From an uncultured Prevotella sp. (GTDB taxonomy: Bacteria; Bacteroidota; Bacteroidia; Bacteroidales; Bacteroidaceae), in the NCBI GenBank assembly GCA_934183355.1, contig CAKPST010000016.1:1-36573 (forward strand): a stretch of 36,573 bases of DNA, in the 5' to 3' direction. Within the stretch, counting starts at the first letter, position 1; each line of letters opens with the position of its first letter. A program made the translations under genes and the position numbers. Positions 16,847-24,130 of the stretch are shown piece after piece. Under the pieces are notes generated by a model, which saw only the letters and a program-made list of their open reading frames with translations, had not been told where the DNA came from and did no database searches.

Positions 16847-16954
16847 AAGTAAGGCTTGTTTGCATTGCAAGTAAGGCTTGTTTGCATCGCAACTAAGGCT
16901 TGTTTGCATCGCAACTAAGGCTTGTTTGCAATGCGACTAAGGCTTGTTTGCGAC
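16847..16954. repeat. five-copy 22-bp tandem repeat
   Basis: Consecutive 22-bp units begin at 16847, 16869, 16891, 16913 and 16935, with the core taaggcttgtttgc identical in all five. Variation is confined to the two or three bases on either side of the core. The period is two helical turns. There are no spacers, so it is not a CRISPR, and 22 is not a multiple of 3, so it is not coding. Confidence 0.85.
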
Positions 16955-17242
16955 ATTGACTGATTTACTTTACACTTTTCTTGTTGTTTTACTAAAATGC
17001 TTCACTCTCAATTTGATTCTTTACTGAATAACTTTACAATGCAAGAAGAGTGACTATATATTGCAGATAGTGGCAGATTATTGCAGTAGAAAATCTGCTA
17101 CTGCAAGCCTCAAATATACTCATAACCAACATATACTCAATCGGTTAAAGCACATCCCTACATACTGAATTGCAGTATTGCAGATTTAAAAAGAAAAAAA
17201 TAAATACAGTAGACGTGCTGGCGAATAGTGAAGGGACAACTT

Positions 17243-17285
17243 AAAAATAGGAGGTACGGTCTCTGAACTCCGAGTCGTACCTCCT
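17243..17285 (-). terminator. terminator of the TonB receptor-GH32 operon
   Basis: On the minus strand aggaggtacg (17285-17276) pairs perfectly with cgtacctcct (17258-17249), followed by ATTTTTAA. It lies just after the GH32 stop and is a clear intrinsic terminator. Confidence 0.8.
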
Positions 17286-17291
17286 AATTAA

Positions 17292-19187
17292 TTACAATCC
17301 AAACTTATAAAGATTGAGGTTGTTCACCTCTGCCTTGCCTCCCTCGGCGTACACCTTGATGTTGTTGTATGGTGTGGTGGGGAATACAAGGTTGGTCATT
17401 GCTATGCGACCACCGTCAACGAACAGCTCCACAGAGCACTTGTCAACGAATACGTCCAGATGATAGGTCTTCTTCTCTGCTCCACAGAGCGAAAGTGGTG
17501 CCCATGTACCGAGTGCGAAATCGTTCTTGAAGTTTACTACGATGTCCTGCGAGAGTTTGCCCTTCATCTCGCCGGCAGCCTCAGCACGCTTCTCGATGTC
17601 GTGACGCTCAGCAAGTTTGCCGAAGTCGGTGAGTCCGCTTTCTGAGCGATCCATCACGATGCGCTTCTGCTTAAGGTCGAGATAGATGAGTGTGCGCTCC
17701 TCCTTGTCGTTGTAGAGCGAGATGCCCACTACGTCCGAGTTGTCGGGGGTAACGTCTGCCTCAAACTCGAAAGCGCCGTCGTTGTTAGCGAAGAGATTGC
17801 GCTGTATGAATGGGTTGGCGTTGTCTACGTTGAGATTACCAAGTTCCTTTGTCTCCTTGCGAAGTTTGCGTGCCTCGTCAACAACATTGGCTGACATATA
17901 CACCTCGCCATTGTTAGAGAAGAGTTTCAACTCGCGTGGCAAGGCGTTGGCACCACGGTTCTGCTGTATCGGAGTGACGTTGGCATACTGCCAGTTGCTC
18001 ATCCAAGGCACAGCTACGATGCGACTGCCAAGGTTAGAGAATGTAACGGTAGCGTAATGGTCCTTGCCCCAGTCGAGCCACTTAACGGTCTGAGGCTTCG
18101 AATCGCACTTGAACTCCTTGCCGTCAAATTCGCCTACGAAGTACTCAGTGGCTGAACCGCCAAACGCAAAGCCTGGGTTGATGTTGACAATCATCACATA
18201 CTTCTGGTTGTTCTTGTCGCCATCGACTGGCAACGGGAAGAAGTCGGGACATTCAAACTGATTGGGCTGTGCGCCGAATCCCTCACCCCACTGGCTCACA
18301 TACTTCCACTGCTTGAGGTTCTTCGACTGATAGAAGCGCATGTTCTTGTCGGCAGACACAATCATATACCATGACTTTGTAGGCTCATACCAGAAGATTT
18401 TCGGGTCGCGGAAGTTCTCCAGCCCGTCAAACGGAGTCACTACGGGGTTGCCCTTATACTTGGTGAATGTGCGACCGTTGTCCTTGCTATATGCCATGCA
18501 TTGCACCTGCACCTGCTTGCCGTCGTGCATGCTGTGCGAAGTGTAGTAGGCGATGATGGCGTTCTTGCCGAAACCAGCCGAATTGCGTGTGTCAACCACT
18601 GTGCTACCCGAGAAGATGTGGCCCATCGGGTCGCGCGAGATAGCTGGGTCGAGATGCTCCCAATGTACGAGGTCGCGGCTAACGGAGTGTCCCCAGTGCA
18701 TGTTGCCCCACTTCGAACCGTATGGGTTGTACTGGAAGTAGAGATGATACTCGCCATCCTTATAAGTCAGTCCGTTGGCATCGTTCATCCATCCATAGAG
18801 TGGAGTGTGATGATAGATGGGGCGATAGTAGTCGGTATTGGTGGTGTCGAAGGTGTCAGAGAGTTTCATCTCCTTCAGAGCCACGGCATTCTTGGGCAAT
18901 CCTACAATCTTAACTACAGCCTTCTTGCCCTTAGAGAGGGCGAATGGCACATTGTAGTCGGTCTTGTTTATGGCAAGTCGAACGTCCATCCAAGTATCGG
19001 TCTTCTTACCGTTGTCGAGCAATACCTGAGCCTCGGGGCGGTTCTCCTCAACGGGGAGGATGAGGTACTTGGTAGGGTTGTTAACTGTGATGACTGTTGT
19101 GTCGCCACGCTGGGCTGTCTCGATGGTTTGTGCAGAGGCTGACGCTGCTACGAGAGCCATTGCTGAAAGGAATAACTTTGTATTCAT
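17292..19187 (-). CDS. GH32 fructan hydrolase, periplasmic (second copy)
   Basis: A family 32 glycoside hydrolase acting on fructans or fructo-oligosaccharides. It has a Sec signal peptide (AASASAQ, cleavage near residue 20) without a lipobox. Motifs are WMNDANG with nucleophile Asp136 (Ala replaces the usual Pro), FRDP (259-262) and FECPDFF with acid/base Glu312. The 631 residues are somewhat longer than the first copy, mainly through a longer C-terminal sandwich with NPFIQRNLFANNDGAFEFEADV. Both copies share an N-terminal module (YLILPVEE) and a YRPIYHHTP lead-in, so they are paralogues. It follows the TonB receptor by 15 nt and ends at a clear terminator. Endo or exo mode cannot be told from sequence alone. 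Confidence 0.93.
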   Translation of the reverse strand: MNTKLFLSAMALVAASASAQTIETAQRGDTTVITVNNPTKYLILPVEENRPEAQVLLDNGKKTDTWMDVRLAINKTDYNVPFALSKGKKAVVKIVGLPKNAVALKEMKLSDTFDTTNTDYYRPIYHHTPLYGWMNDANGLTYKDGEYHLYFQYNPYGSKWGNMHWGHSVSRDLVHWEHLDPAISRDPMGHIFSGSTVVDTRNSAGFGKNAIIAYYTSHSMHDGKQVQVQCMAYSKDNGRTFTKYKGNPVVTPFDGLENFRDPKIFWYEPTKSWYMIVSADKNMRFYQSKNLKQWKYVSQWGEGFGAQPNQFECPDFFPLPVDGDKNNQKYVMIVNINPGFAFGGSATEYFVGEFDGKEFKCDSKPQTVKWLDWGKDHYATVTFSNLGSRIVAVPWMSNWQYANVTPIQQNRGANALPRELKLFSNNGEVYMSANVVDEARKLRKETKELGNLNVDNANPFIQRNLFANNDGAFEFEADVTPDNSDVVGISLYNDKEERTLIYLDLKQKRIVMDRSESGLTDFGKLAERHDIEKRAEAAGEMKGKLSQDIVVNFKNDFALGTWAPLSLCGAEKKTYHLDVFVDKCSVELFVDGGRIAMTNLVFPTTPYNNIKVYAEGGKAEVNNLNLYKFGL

Positions 19188-19202
19188 TTTGTTATTTGGT
19201 TT

Positions 19203-21512
19203 TTAGAATTTAAGACTTGCTGTGAACTCCACTGTGAATGGGCGCAGATAAGAGCCAGTCATCAGCTGATTCTTGATGCCCTTAGCCTCGTCCTTGGTGA
19301 TAAGTTCGGCACCAGCGATACTGCCTTTGGCTCCAGTCTGGTTGAGGAAGTTGACAACGGTACATCCGAGCGAGAGACGCTTGTTAGCCTGCCAGTTGAG
19401 TCCACCGAATGTTTCCCAGTGACCGTTGAAGTAGTAAGCCTCGTTGATGTTGGCATAGGTCTTAGAGAAGTAGCGGAACGAAGTCCAAATCTTCAAAGCT
19501 GGTGTAATCATGTAGCTCGGGTCAAGTTCGATGAGCACCTCAGGAATCTCAGCCACGATGTTGCCAGTAGCGTTGATTGTGCCTACATAGCCGCTGTTGA
19601 ACTTCACGCTGGTCTCATACTTCTTGTATGTCGGCTTCTGATAGGTGAAGAGGAAGTGGAAGTCGAAGCCCTTGAACGGGTGAGCCACCACGTCAGTCGT
19701 CCATCCCCATGTCTGGATGTCGTATGTCAACGGAGCCGCCTTAATCTCGCCGTCGTGCTGCAGATTGAGCGTAGAGTTGTTGTTGGTCTTCGAGATATAA
19801 GAGAAGAGCGATGTGAGGCTCAGCCACTTGTTGTTGTAGTAGATACCTGCACGTCCCAGAGGCACGCTGATTTTGTCGGTGTTGGGCGATGAAGCCGGGG
19901 CGAATGTCGAGATGTTAGGATGCTGCACGATGTATGTGAAGTCGCCAGTGAATCCGAAGTTCTTGGTAAGTTGGTAGGTCAAGGCTGCTGTGAAGTCGTA
20001 GTTCAGCCAATCATACTTCATACTTGTCGGTGCAATCTTTGTGCCATCAGGGGCTGTTGTGCCAAGATAGTAGTCGGCAAAACGTCCTACGAAATCCCCT
20101 GCAGCATTCTTGACAGCGGCATTCTCACCCTTCAGACGCTGCCACTCGATACGTGCGCCGTAGTAGGCGTTGAGCTTAGGAGTGATGTTCCAGTCGTGTG
20201 TGAGGTAGAGGGCAAGCTTGTTCTCGTGTCCCTTGTAATACTCAGAAGCGTTCTTGTTGAAGTCGTAGAATACGCTCTGTGTCTTGTTGGCATCCCAAAG
20301 GCGCACGGCATACGAGCCATCCTCGGGTACGCTCTGGTCGTACATGGTTGTGTTTGAGCAATAGTCGATGTCGTAATACCACTCGTTCATGCCCACACGT
20401 AGTGTTGAAGATTTGAAGCGTTTAGAGAGTTCGGAGGTGAAGAGCAACTCGTCGATGGTTCCGGCGTTGAGGCACGACATGCGAGTCTGCACGTAGCGAC
20501 CACTATACTGCTTGGCAGCACCCATCACGTCGCTATACTTATAATTGTAGGTAGAGGCTGCACCATCTGCCTGCAAGTCGATGAGCGACATCGGAGTCTG
20601 ATAGACAAAGGCACCGCGTGCATGGTCGTAGCGAACGGATGTCTTCCAGTTGAAACCATCGCCGAAGCTAAGATTGTTGAGCAATGACACCTCCGACGAA
20701 CGGTTTTCGTCGTAGTCGTAGAGCGATGTCTGCTTGAGTTCGCCAGTGCGCATGTCGCGATAGGTGATGTTAGCATCGATGGGCAGGTAGGATGTGGTGC
20801 CGAGTTTGAACTTGCCAAACTCCTTGACAGAGCCGTCGCCTACATATATGAATGGAGCCGACTGTGTAGCGTAGTTATAAACGGGGTGTGAATTGCTGTA
20901 CTTGTACATCGCTGTCAACTCACCACGGCCCTCGGCATAACGCTTGGTGAGCGCAGCCTTGTAGATTTGGGTGCGGTCTTGATACTGTGACGAGCGCAGC
21001 TTGAATGTTCCTGGGTCGAAGTCTTGATAGGCGCTGACACTATAGAAGAGGTCCTTTGCCATCTGTCCATTCATATTGAGCGAGAACTCCTGCAGACCAA
21101 AATGGTTGGTCTTATAGTTGAGAGTACCCTGGAAGCCCTCTTTGCCGAGCTGTGTCTGCGAATTGACGGCATAGCCAATGTTGCCAGTGGTAATCGCAGT
21201 CTCTGAAATCTTCAGCAAACCCACATGCGAAAGGCTTGCATCCGAGCGCCAAGTGGCATTGACGGGGTGAGGACTGGTGGCATAAGTTACGGGCAATCCG
21301 TTCTCCAATACATTTACGTCAGCAGACGGCAGACCGATTTGTATCTCACGCGGACCGTTAGCACTCGCAGCGTTGAGCATCACATTGCGGTCGCCCTCCT
21401 CCTTAGAATTAGAGGACTTTGCATTGTCGTCGTTCTGTGCGCTTGCTGTCATCACCATCATTGAAGCGAGAGCAAGAACTGATAATTTTGTATAGTTACT
21501 GTTGGAATACAT
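19203..21512 (-). CDS. TonB-dependent outer-membrane receptor, non-SusC type
   Basis: An outer-membrane active transporter, here probably an extra entry route for fructo-oligosaccharides. The 769-residue protein has a signal peptide ending in TASAQ, a plug-like region (REIQIGLPSADVNVLENGLPVTY near 55-77) and a beta-barrel ending in FTVEFTASLKF. Unlike SusC it lacks the carboxypeptidase-regulatory-like N-terminal domain and the RIRG plug motif, and no SusD partner adjoins it. It is transcribed ahead of the second GH32 gene, and its promoter carries the same predicted operator as susC. Substrate is inferred from context. Confidence 0.85.
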   Translation of the reverse strand: MYSNSNYTKLSVLALASMMVMTASAQNDDNAKSSNSKEEGDRNVMLNAASANGPREIQIGLPSADVNVLENGLPVTYATSPHPVNATWRSDASLSHVGLLKISETAITTGNIGYAVNSQTQLGKEGFQGTLNYKTNHFGLQEFSLNMNGQMAKDLFYSVSAYQDFDPGTFKLRSSQYQDRTQIYKAALTKRYAEGRGELTAMYKYSNSHPVYNYATQSAPFIYVGDGSVKEFGKFKLGTTSYLPIDANITYRDMRTGELKQTSLYDYDENRSSEVSLLNNLSFGDGFNWKTSVRYDHARGAFVYQTPMSLIDLQADGAASTYNYKYSDVMGAAKQYSGRYVQTRMSCLNAGTIDELLFTSELSKRFKSSTLRVGMNEWYYDIDYCSNTTMYDQSVPEDGSYAVRLWDANKTQSVFYDFNKNASEYYKGHENKLALYLTHDWNITPKLNAYYGARIEWQRLKGENAAVKNAAGDFVGRFADYYLGTTAPDGTKIAPTSMKYDWLNYDFTAALTYQLTKNFGFTGDFTYIVQHPNISTFAPASSPNTDKISVPLGRAGIYYNNKWLSLTSLFSYISKTNNNSTLNLQHDGEIKAAPLTYDIQTWGWTTDVVAHPFKGFDFHFLFTYQKPTYKKYETSVKFNSGYVGTINATGNIVAEIPEVLIELDPSYMITPALKIWTSFRYFSKTYANINEAYYFNGHWETFGGLNWQANKRLSLGCTVVNFLNQTGAKGSIAGAELITKDEAKGIKNQLMTGSYLRPFTVEFTASLKF

Positions 21513-21611
21513 AATGTATAAGGTTTAAGTTTTATATTATCTTTCCAGTTATTAAGCCAATGGAAACGTTCCCATTTGCAGAACGTAAGCCATTGGGGTG
21601 TTTCGACGATG

Positions 21612-21619
21612 CAAAATTA
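21612..21619 (-). promoter_or_regulatory. TonB receptor-GH32 operon promoter -7 box
   Basis: The minus strand reads TAATTTTG, followed by CATCG, about 100 nt upstream of the receptor ATG. It has the same spacing to the predicted operator as susC. Confidence 0.65.
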
Positions 21620-21647
21620 GAAATTCAAACGCTGACAGAAGTTAAAT

Positions 21648-21678
21648 AATCGTTCATCGAAGCCAAAATTTGTTACAT
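21648..21678 (-). promoter_or_regulatory. predicted sensor operator upstream of the TonB receptor
   Basis: On the minus strand ATGTAACA (21678-21671), 14 nt, TGAACGATT (21656-21648), then 28 nt to the -7 box. Word identity and all three spacings equal those at susC, while the sequence between them differs. Confidence 0.6.
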
Positions 21679-21712
21679 GAAACATTTTTTACAGCGTATG
21701 AACGAATAGTAA

Positions 21713-21760
21713 TATCAGCCACTGGCAATGGCTATATAAATTAAAATTATCAGCCACTGG
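21713..21760. repeat. 13-bp direct repeat
   Basis: tatcagccactgg occurs at 21713-21725 and again at 21748-21760, 35 bp apart, upstream of the receptor operator. It may be a binding-site pair or a duplicated fragment. Confidence 0.5.
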
Positions 21761-21799
21761 GAGCAATTTTCTTTATATAACAAGACTGTGACATATATA

Positions 21800-21841
21800 C
21801 AAAAACGAAGCGAGGGGTAGGAATCTTCTCCTGCCCCTCGC
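21800..21841 (-). terminator. strong terminator of the noncoding transcript
   Basis: gcgaggggtagga (21810-21822) and tcctgcccctcgc (21829-21841) pair over 13 bp with one G-T mismatch and a 6-nt loop. On the minus strand this is followed by TTCGTTTTTG. It would end leftward transcription before the receptor promoter. Confidence 0.7.
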
Positions 21842-22075
21842 CTGTGTGTTAATCCTGATATCTTTTTACTAACTCAAACTAACCTATTGTTAATCTAACT
21901 AAAACAACAATCCTATTCTTTACTAACTAAATCAACAAACCTATTATTAACCTATTACTAATCTACTAAACAATCTTTACTACTACTTATTACAACTAAT
22001 CAATCTATGACAATCATACTTTCTACGCTTGAAAGCAACTTAAAATAATTTGTATTTCCTATTCTGTTCTGATTA
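21801..22075 (-). ncRNA. candidate small RNA of about 275 nt, predicted to be co-regulated with the fructan locus
   Basis: It is bounded by a -7 box (22081-22088) and a strong intrinsic terminator (21800-21841). The longest ATG-led frame I see on its strand is a few codons. Its middle is A/U-rich and low in C, with recurring aatagg and agttag words, and its 3' end is the GC-rich hairpin. The promoter carries the locus operator motif at the exact spacing. It could act as a trans-acting or decoy RNA. Alternatively it is an attenuated long leader of the TonB receptor gene, which lies downstream in the same direction. Confidence 0.5.
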
Positions 22076-22080
22076 CGATG

Positions 22081-22088
22081 CAAAGATA
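22081..22088 (-). promoter_or_regulatory. promoter -7 box of the noncoding transcript
   Basis: The minus strand reads TATCTTTG (TAnnTTTG). There is no coding region downstream before the terminator at 21800-21841. Confidence 0.6.
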
Positions 22089-22116
22089 CAAACTATCCTA
22101 AACATGTATGTAAACA

Positions 22117-22147
22117 AATCGTTCAACAAATGACAATTATGATTCAT
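22117..22147 (-). promoter_or_regulatory. predicted sensor operator upstream of the noncoding transcript
   Basis: On the minus strand ATGAATCA (22147-22140), 14 nt, TGAACGATT (22125-22117), then 28 nt to the -7 box. The proximal word is identical to those at susC and the TonB receptor; the distal word matches 6 of 8. All three spacings are the same. Confidence 0.5.
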
Positions 22148-22267
22148 GAATCAAAATTGCTCAGTTTTTATACATAAATCACAATTTGTGTACCTATTTG
22201 TTCTATTTTTAGAATGTAAACAATAAAATTTCAATCATACTCATTTATATTATTCGAGATTTTTATC

Positions 22268-22275
22268 TACTTTTG
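22268..22275 (+). promoter_or_regulatory. Rpn gene promoter -7 box
   Basis: TACTTTTG fits TAnnTTTG and lies 24 nt before the ATG. The predicted fructan operator is absent at the corresponding position. Confidence 0.55.
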
Positions 22276-22299
22276 TAAAAGTAATAAAAACAGAACGTT

Positions 22300-23289
22300 A
22301 TGATTATACATGTAGCCAATCCGATTTACGACTCCGTGTTCAAATACATCATGGAGGACGAGCGCATAGCCAAGACCATGTTGTCGGCTTTGCTGAAGAA
22401 AGAAGTGGTTCACGTGACGGTGCGTCCGCATGAATACAGCAACACTACACGCGACACGTTGTCAATGTTCCGCATTGACTTCGCTGCAACTGTACGTGAG
22501 CGCGAAGGCGATGTGACAAAGGATCGCATTGTGCTTATAGAGCTGCAAAAGACGTGGCTCAACACTGAGACGCTACGTTTCCGCCAGTATCTCGGTGCAC
22601 AATACAGCAACAAAAACAACATACGCGAAGCAGATGAGAAAGGATTTGCCTATCCTATGGTGGCTGTCTATCTCCTCGGACACAAGGTGGGCAATATAAA
22701 GGAGCCTATAGTGTATGTCAACCATGACGTATTCGACTATAATGGAAATATAGTAAAGGAAGGCAGTGAAGAACCTTTCGTGGAGAGTCTTACACACAAC
22801 AGCATCATAGTACAGATACCTCTCTTGCATGGCAATGTAAACAATAGGCTTGAGAAGGTGCTCAGCGTGTTCGACCAAACCCAAATTGAGGGCGACACAC
22901 AGCAGGTGCTTACTATAGACGAGGACAAATATGCTGACGACAATGACATGTTGTACGTGCTGCATAAACTCACAGCTGCTGCTGCAAACTCAGAAATGCG
23001 ACAGGATATGAATGTTGAGGACGAATACTATAAAGCCATTGAGGACCGAGATACAGCCATTATGCAGCGCGACAAAATACTGAAGGAAAAAGATCTGCAA
23101 CTATCACAGAAAGACGAACAACTATCACAGAAAGACGAACAACTATCACAGAAAGACGAACAACTATCACAGAAAAGCCAACAACTACGCAATATGGCTA
23201 AAGCGTTGTTCGACAAAGGAATGACAGAAGAACAAATTTCGACAATGACTGGTATTAATGTTGAAGACGTTGTGAAACTACTGAAATAA
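22300..23289 (+). CDS. Rpn family recombination-promoting nuclease / PD-(D/E)XK transposase-like protein
   Basis: A predicted DNA endonuclease of the PD-(D/E)XK superfamily. E. coli RpnA relatives promote RecA-independent recombination, and the family is abundant in Bacteroidetes. The 329-residue protein begins with the family lead NPIYDSVFKYIMEDERIAK. It has the catalytic core RIDF (Asp60) ... VLIELQKTW (Glu81, Gln83). After residue 250 comes a coiled-coil segment with heptads SQKDEQL, and the C terminus DKGMTEEQISTMTGI is typical. The heptads are encoded by perfect 21-bp tandem repeats. It stands alone on the plus strand at the border between the fructan locus and the leftward operon. Confidence 0.85.
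   Translation: MIIHVANPIYDSVFKYIMEDERIAKTMLSALLKKEVVHVTVRPHEYSNTTRDTLSMFRIDFAATVREREGDVTKDRIVLIELQKTWLNTETLRFRQYLGAQYSNKNNIREADEKGFAYPMVAVYLLGHKVGNIKEPIVYVNHDVFDYNGNIVKEGSEEPFVESLTHNSIIVQIPLLHGNVNNRLEKVLSVFDQTQIEGDTQQVLTIDEDKYADDNDMLYVLHKLTAAAANSEMRQDMNVEDEYYKAIEDRDTAIMQRDKILKEKDLQLSQKDEQLSQKDEQLSQKDEQLSQKSQQLRNMAKALFDKGMTEEQISTMTGINVEDVVKLLK
23098..23181 (+). repeat. 21-bp coding tandem repeat (SQKDEQL heptads)
   Basis: Three identical 21-bp units start at 23098, 23119 and 23140, and a fourth, diverged unit starts at 23161. Units keep the frame and each adds one coiled-coil heptad. Exact nucleotide identity indicates recent duplication and likely copy-number variation. Confidence 0.9.
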
Positions 23290-23297
23290 TATACGTT

Positions 23298-23342
23298 AGG
23301 GTAACGTAACAGGATTGTATTACGGTTATGTTACGCTACCCT
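23298..23342. terminator. inverted repeat between convergent Rpn and FtsK-gamma genes
   Basis: agggtaacgtaac (23298-23310) and gttacgctaccct (23330-23342) pair over 12 of 13 bases around a 19-nt loop. The position between convergent genes suggests a bidirectional terminator, though neither side has a clear U tract. Confidence 0.45.
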
Positions 23343-23404
23343 ATAAATAAATTCTACCAAAATAAATCTGATTGATGACGATTTTATTGCTATCGTCAAT
23401 TTAG

Positions 23405-24091
23405 TTACTTTATGATTGCATACCAATATTCTTTTGTTACCTCGTCAGCTTCCTCCTTTGTCATTGCTTTGTCGATGTTATCGGCAACGAATCTATGGAA
23501 GGCACAATAGTCTGGCTCATAAAGTTCTGTGGCCTTGGTCCATTCCTGCGGGAAATCGTCAGGGCCATGACCATAGCCAATATTGTCAACAACAGCAGCT
23601 ACACAGATTTCATCATCGTCATCCAGTCCGATGCCGAATATTGACACTTCTGTTCCGTCACCGTCATCGCCTTCACATTCGTCTTCCCAATCAGGCACGG
23701 CAATGTATCGCTTGTCACCTTTCTGCTTCAGCATATTAACAATGTCTTTGTATGCTTCTTCGTTAGTCAGAATGTTACTGATTTTAGTTATTCGGCGCAA
23801 TGCCACAAGCAGATTCTCCAAGCTGTTCTCATCTTGAATCTTCACTTCTCGCGGCTTGCTTCCCTGTGCCACGCCCACGATTCCAGCCTTTTCCAACTGG
23901 TCCATAATTCTGACCGCACGGTCGTAGCCGATAGACAAGCGCCGTTGAATCAACGAGGCAAAGCCCGACCGCAGTGTTACGATTATGCGTGCAGCTTCCT
24001 CGAACAGAGGGTCGAGCGAACCGCAGTCTATGACATTTTCAGAGTCAAGACCCTTTTCAACATGCATATCCATCATTTGATTTTTCTCCAT
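23405..24091 (-). CDS. stand-alone FtsK-gamma winged-helix protein
   Basis: A probable sequence-specific DNA-binding protein. Residues 26-95 (LDPLFEEAARIIV ... LIQRRLSIGYDRAVRIMDQLEKAGIVG ... GSKPREVKI) are a clear FtsK gamma domain. In FtsK this winged helix sits at the C terminus of the motor and reads the polar KOPS sequence, and it also contacts XerD. Here there is no motor domain: the 228-residue protein continues into an acidic region (DWEDECEGDDGDGTE near 130-150) and an unrecognised C terminus. It is the last gene of the operon, 39 nt after the phosphatase. It may direct the operon's helicase/ligase to chromosomal or replicon polarity sequences, or mimic or compete with FtsK; this is inference. 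Confidence 0.85.
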   Translation of the reverse strand: MEKNQMMDMHVEKGLDSENVIDCGSLDPLFEEAARIIVTLRSGFASLIQRRLSIGYDRAVRIMDQLEKAGIVGVAQGSKPREVKIQDENSLENLLVALRRITKISNILTNEEAYKDIVNMLKQKGDKRYIAVPDWEDECEGDDGDGTEVSIFGIGLDDDDEICVAAVVDNIGYGHGPDDFPQEWTKATELYEPDYCAFHRFVADNIDKAMTKEEADEVTKEYWYAIIK

Positions 24092-24130
24092 TGTTTGTTT
24101 TGTTTATTTTATTATAGAATATTCTTGTAA

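Larger units (their letters stand above)
16665..17291. other. 627-nt gene-free, repeat-rich stretch between susD and the second GH32 gene
   Basis: No coding region is visible on either strand. In order it holds an AT-rich terminator after susD, a 13-bp inverted repeat, scattered tgcagat/ctgcaa words, a 22-bp tandem array, further tgcag words (17060-17185) and the GH32 terminator. It lies where many fructan loci have a surface glycan-binding protein or an endo-fructanase gene, but no remnant of one is recognisable. Confidence 0.6.
21513..22299. other. 787-nt gene-free stretch between the TonB receptor and Rpn genes
   Basis: No ORF of note on either strand. It contains the receptor promoter and operator (21612-21678), a direct repeat tatcagccactgg (21713-21725 and 21748-21760), a GC-rich hairpin terminator (21800-21841), a low-complexity region rich in taacctatt/ctaacta (21850-22015), a third promoter with the predicted operator (22081-22147), and the Rpn promoter (22268-22275). 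Confidence 0.7.

Noticed and set aside
16847..16954. CRISPR array
   Set aside because: Units abut with no spacers, the period is only 22 bp, and no cas genes are present.
22210..22275. Fructan operator at the Rpn promoter
   Set aside because: atgtaaaca is present near 22214, but it is out of register and no TGAACGATT occurs 28 nt before the -7 box.
23298..23342. Terminal inverted repeat of an insertion sequence
   Set aside because: No transposase of a known IS family lies between matching ends, and the pair is a short local hairpin between convergent genes.
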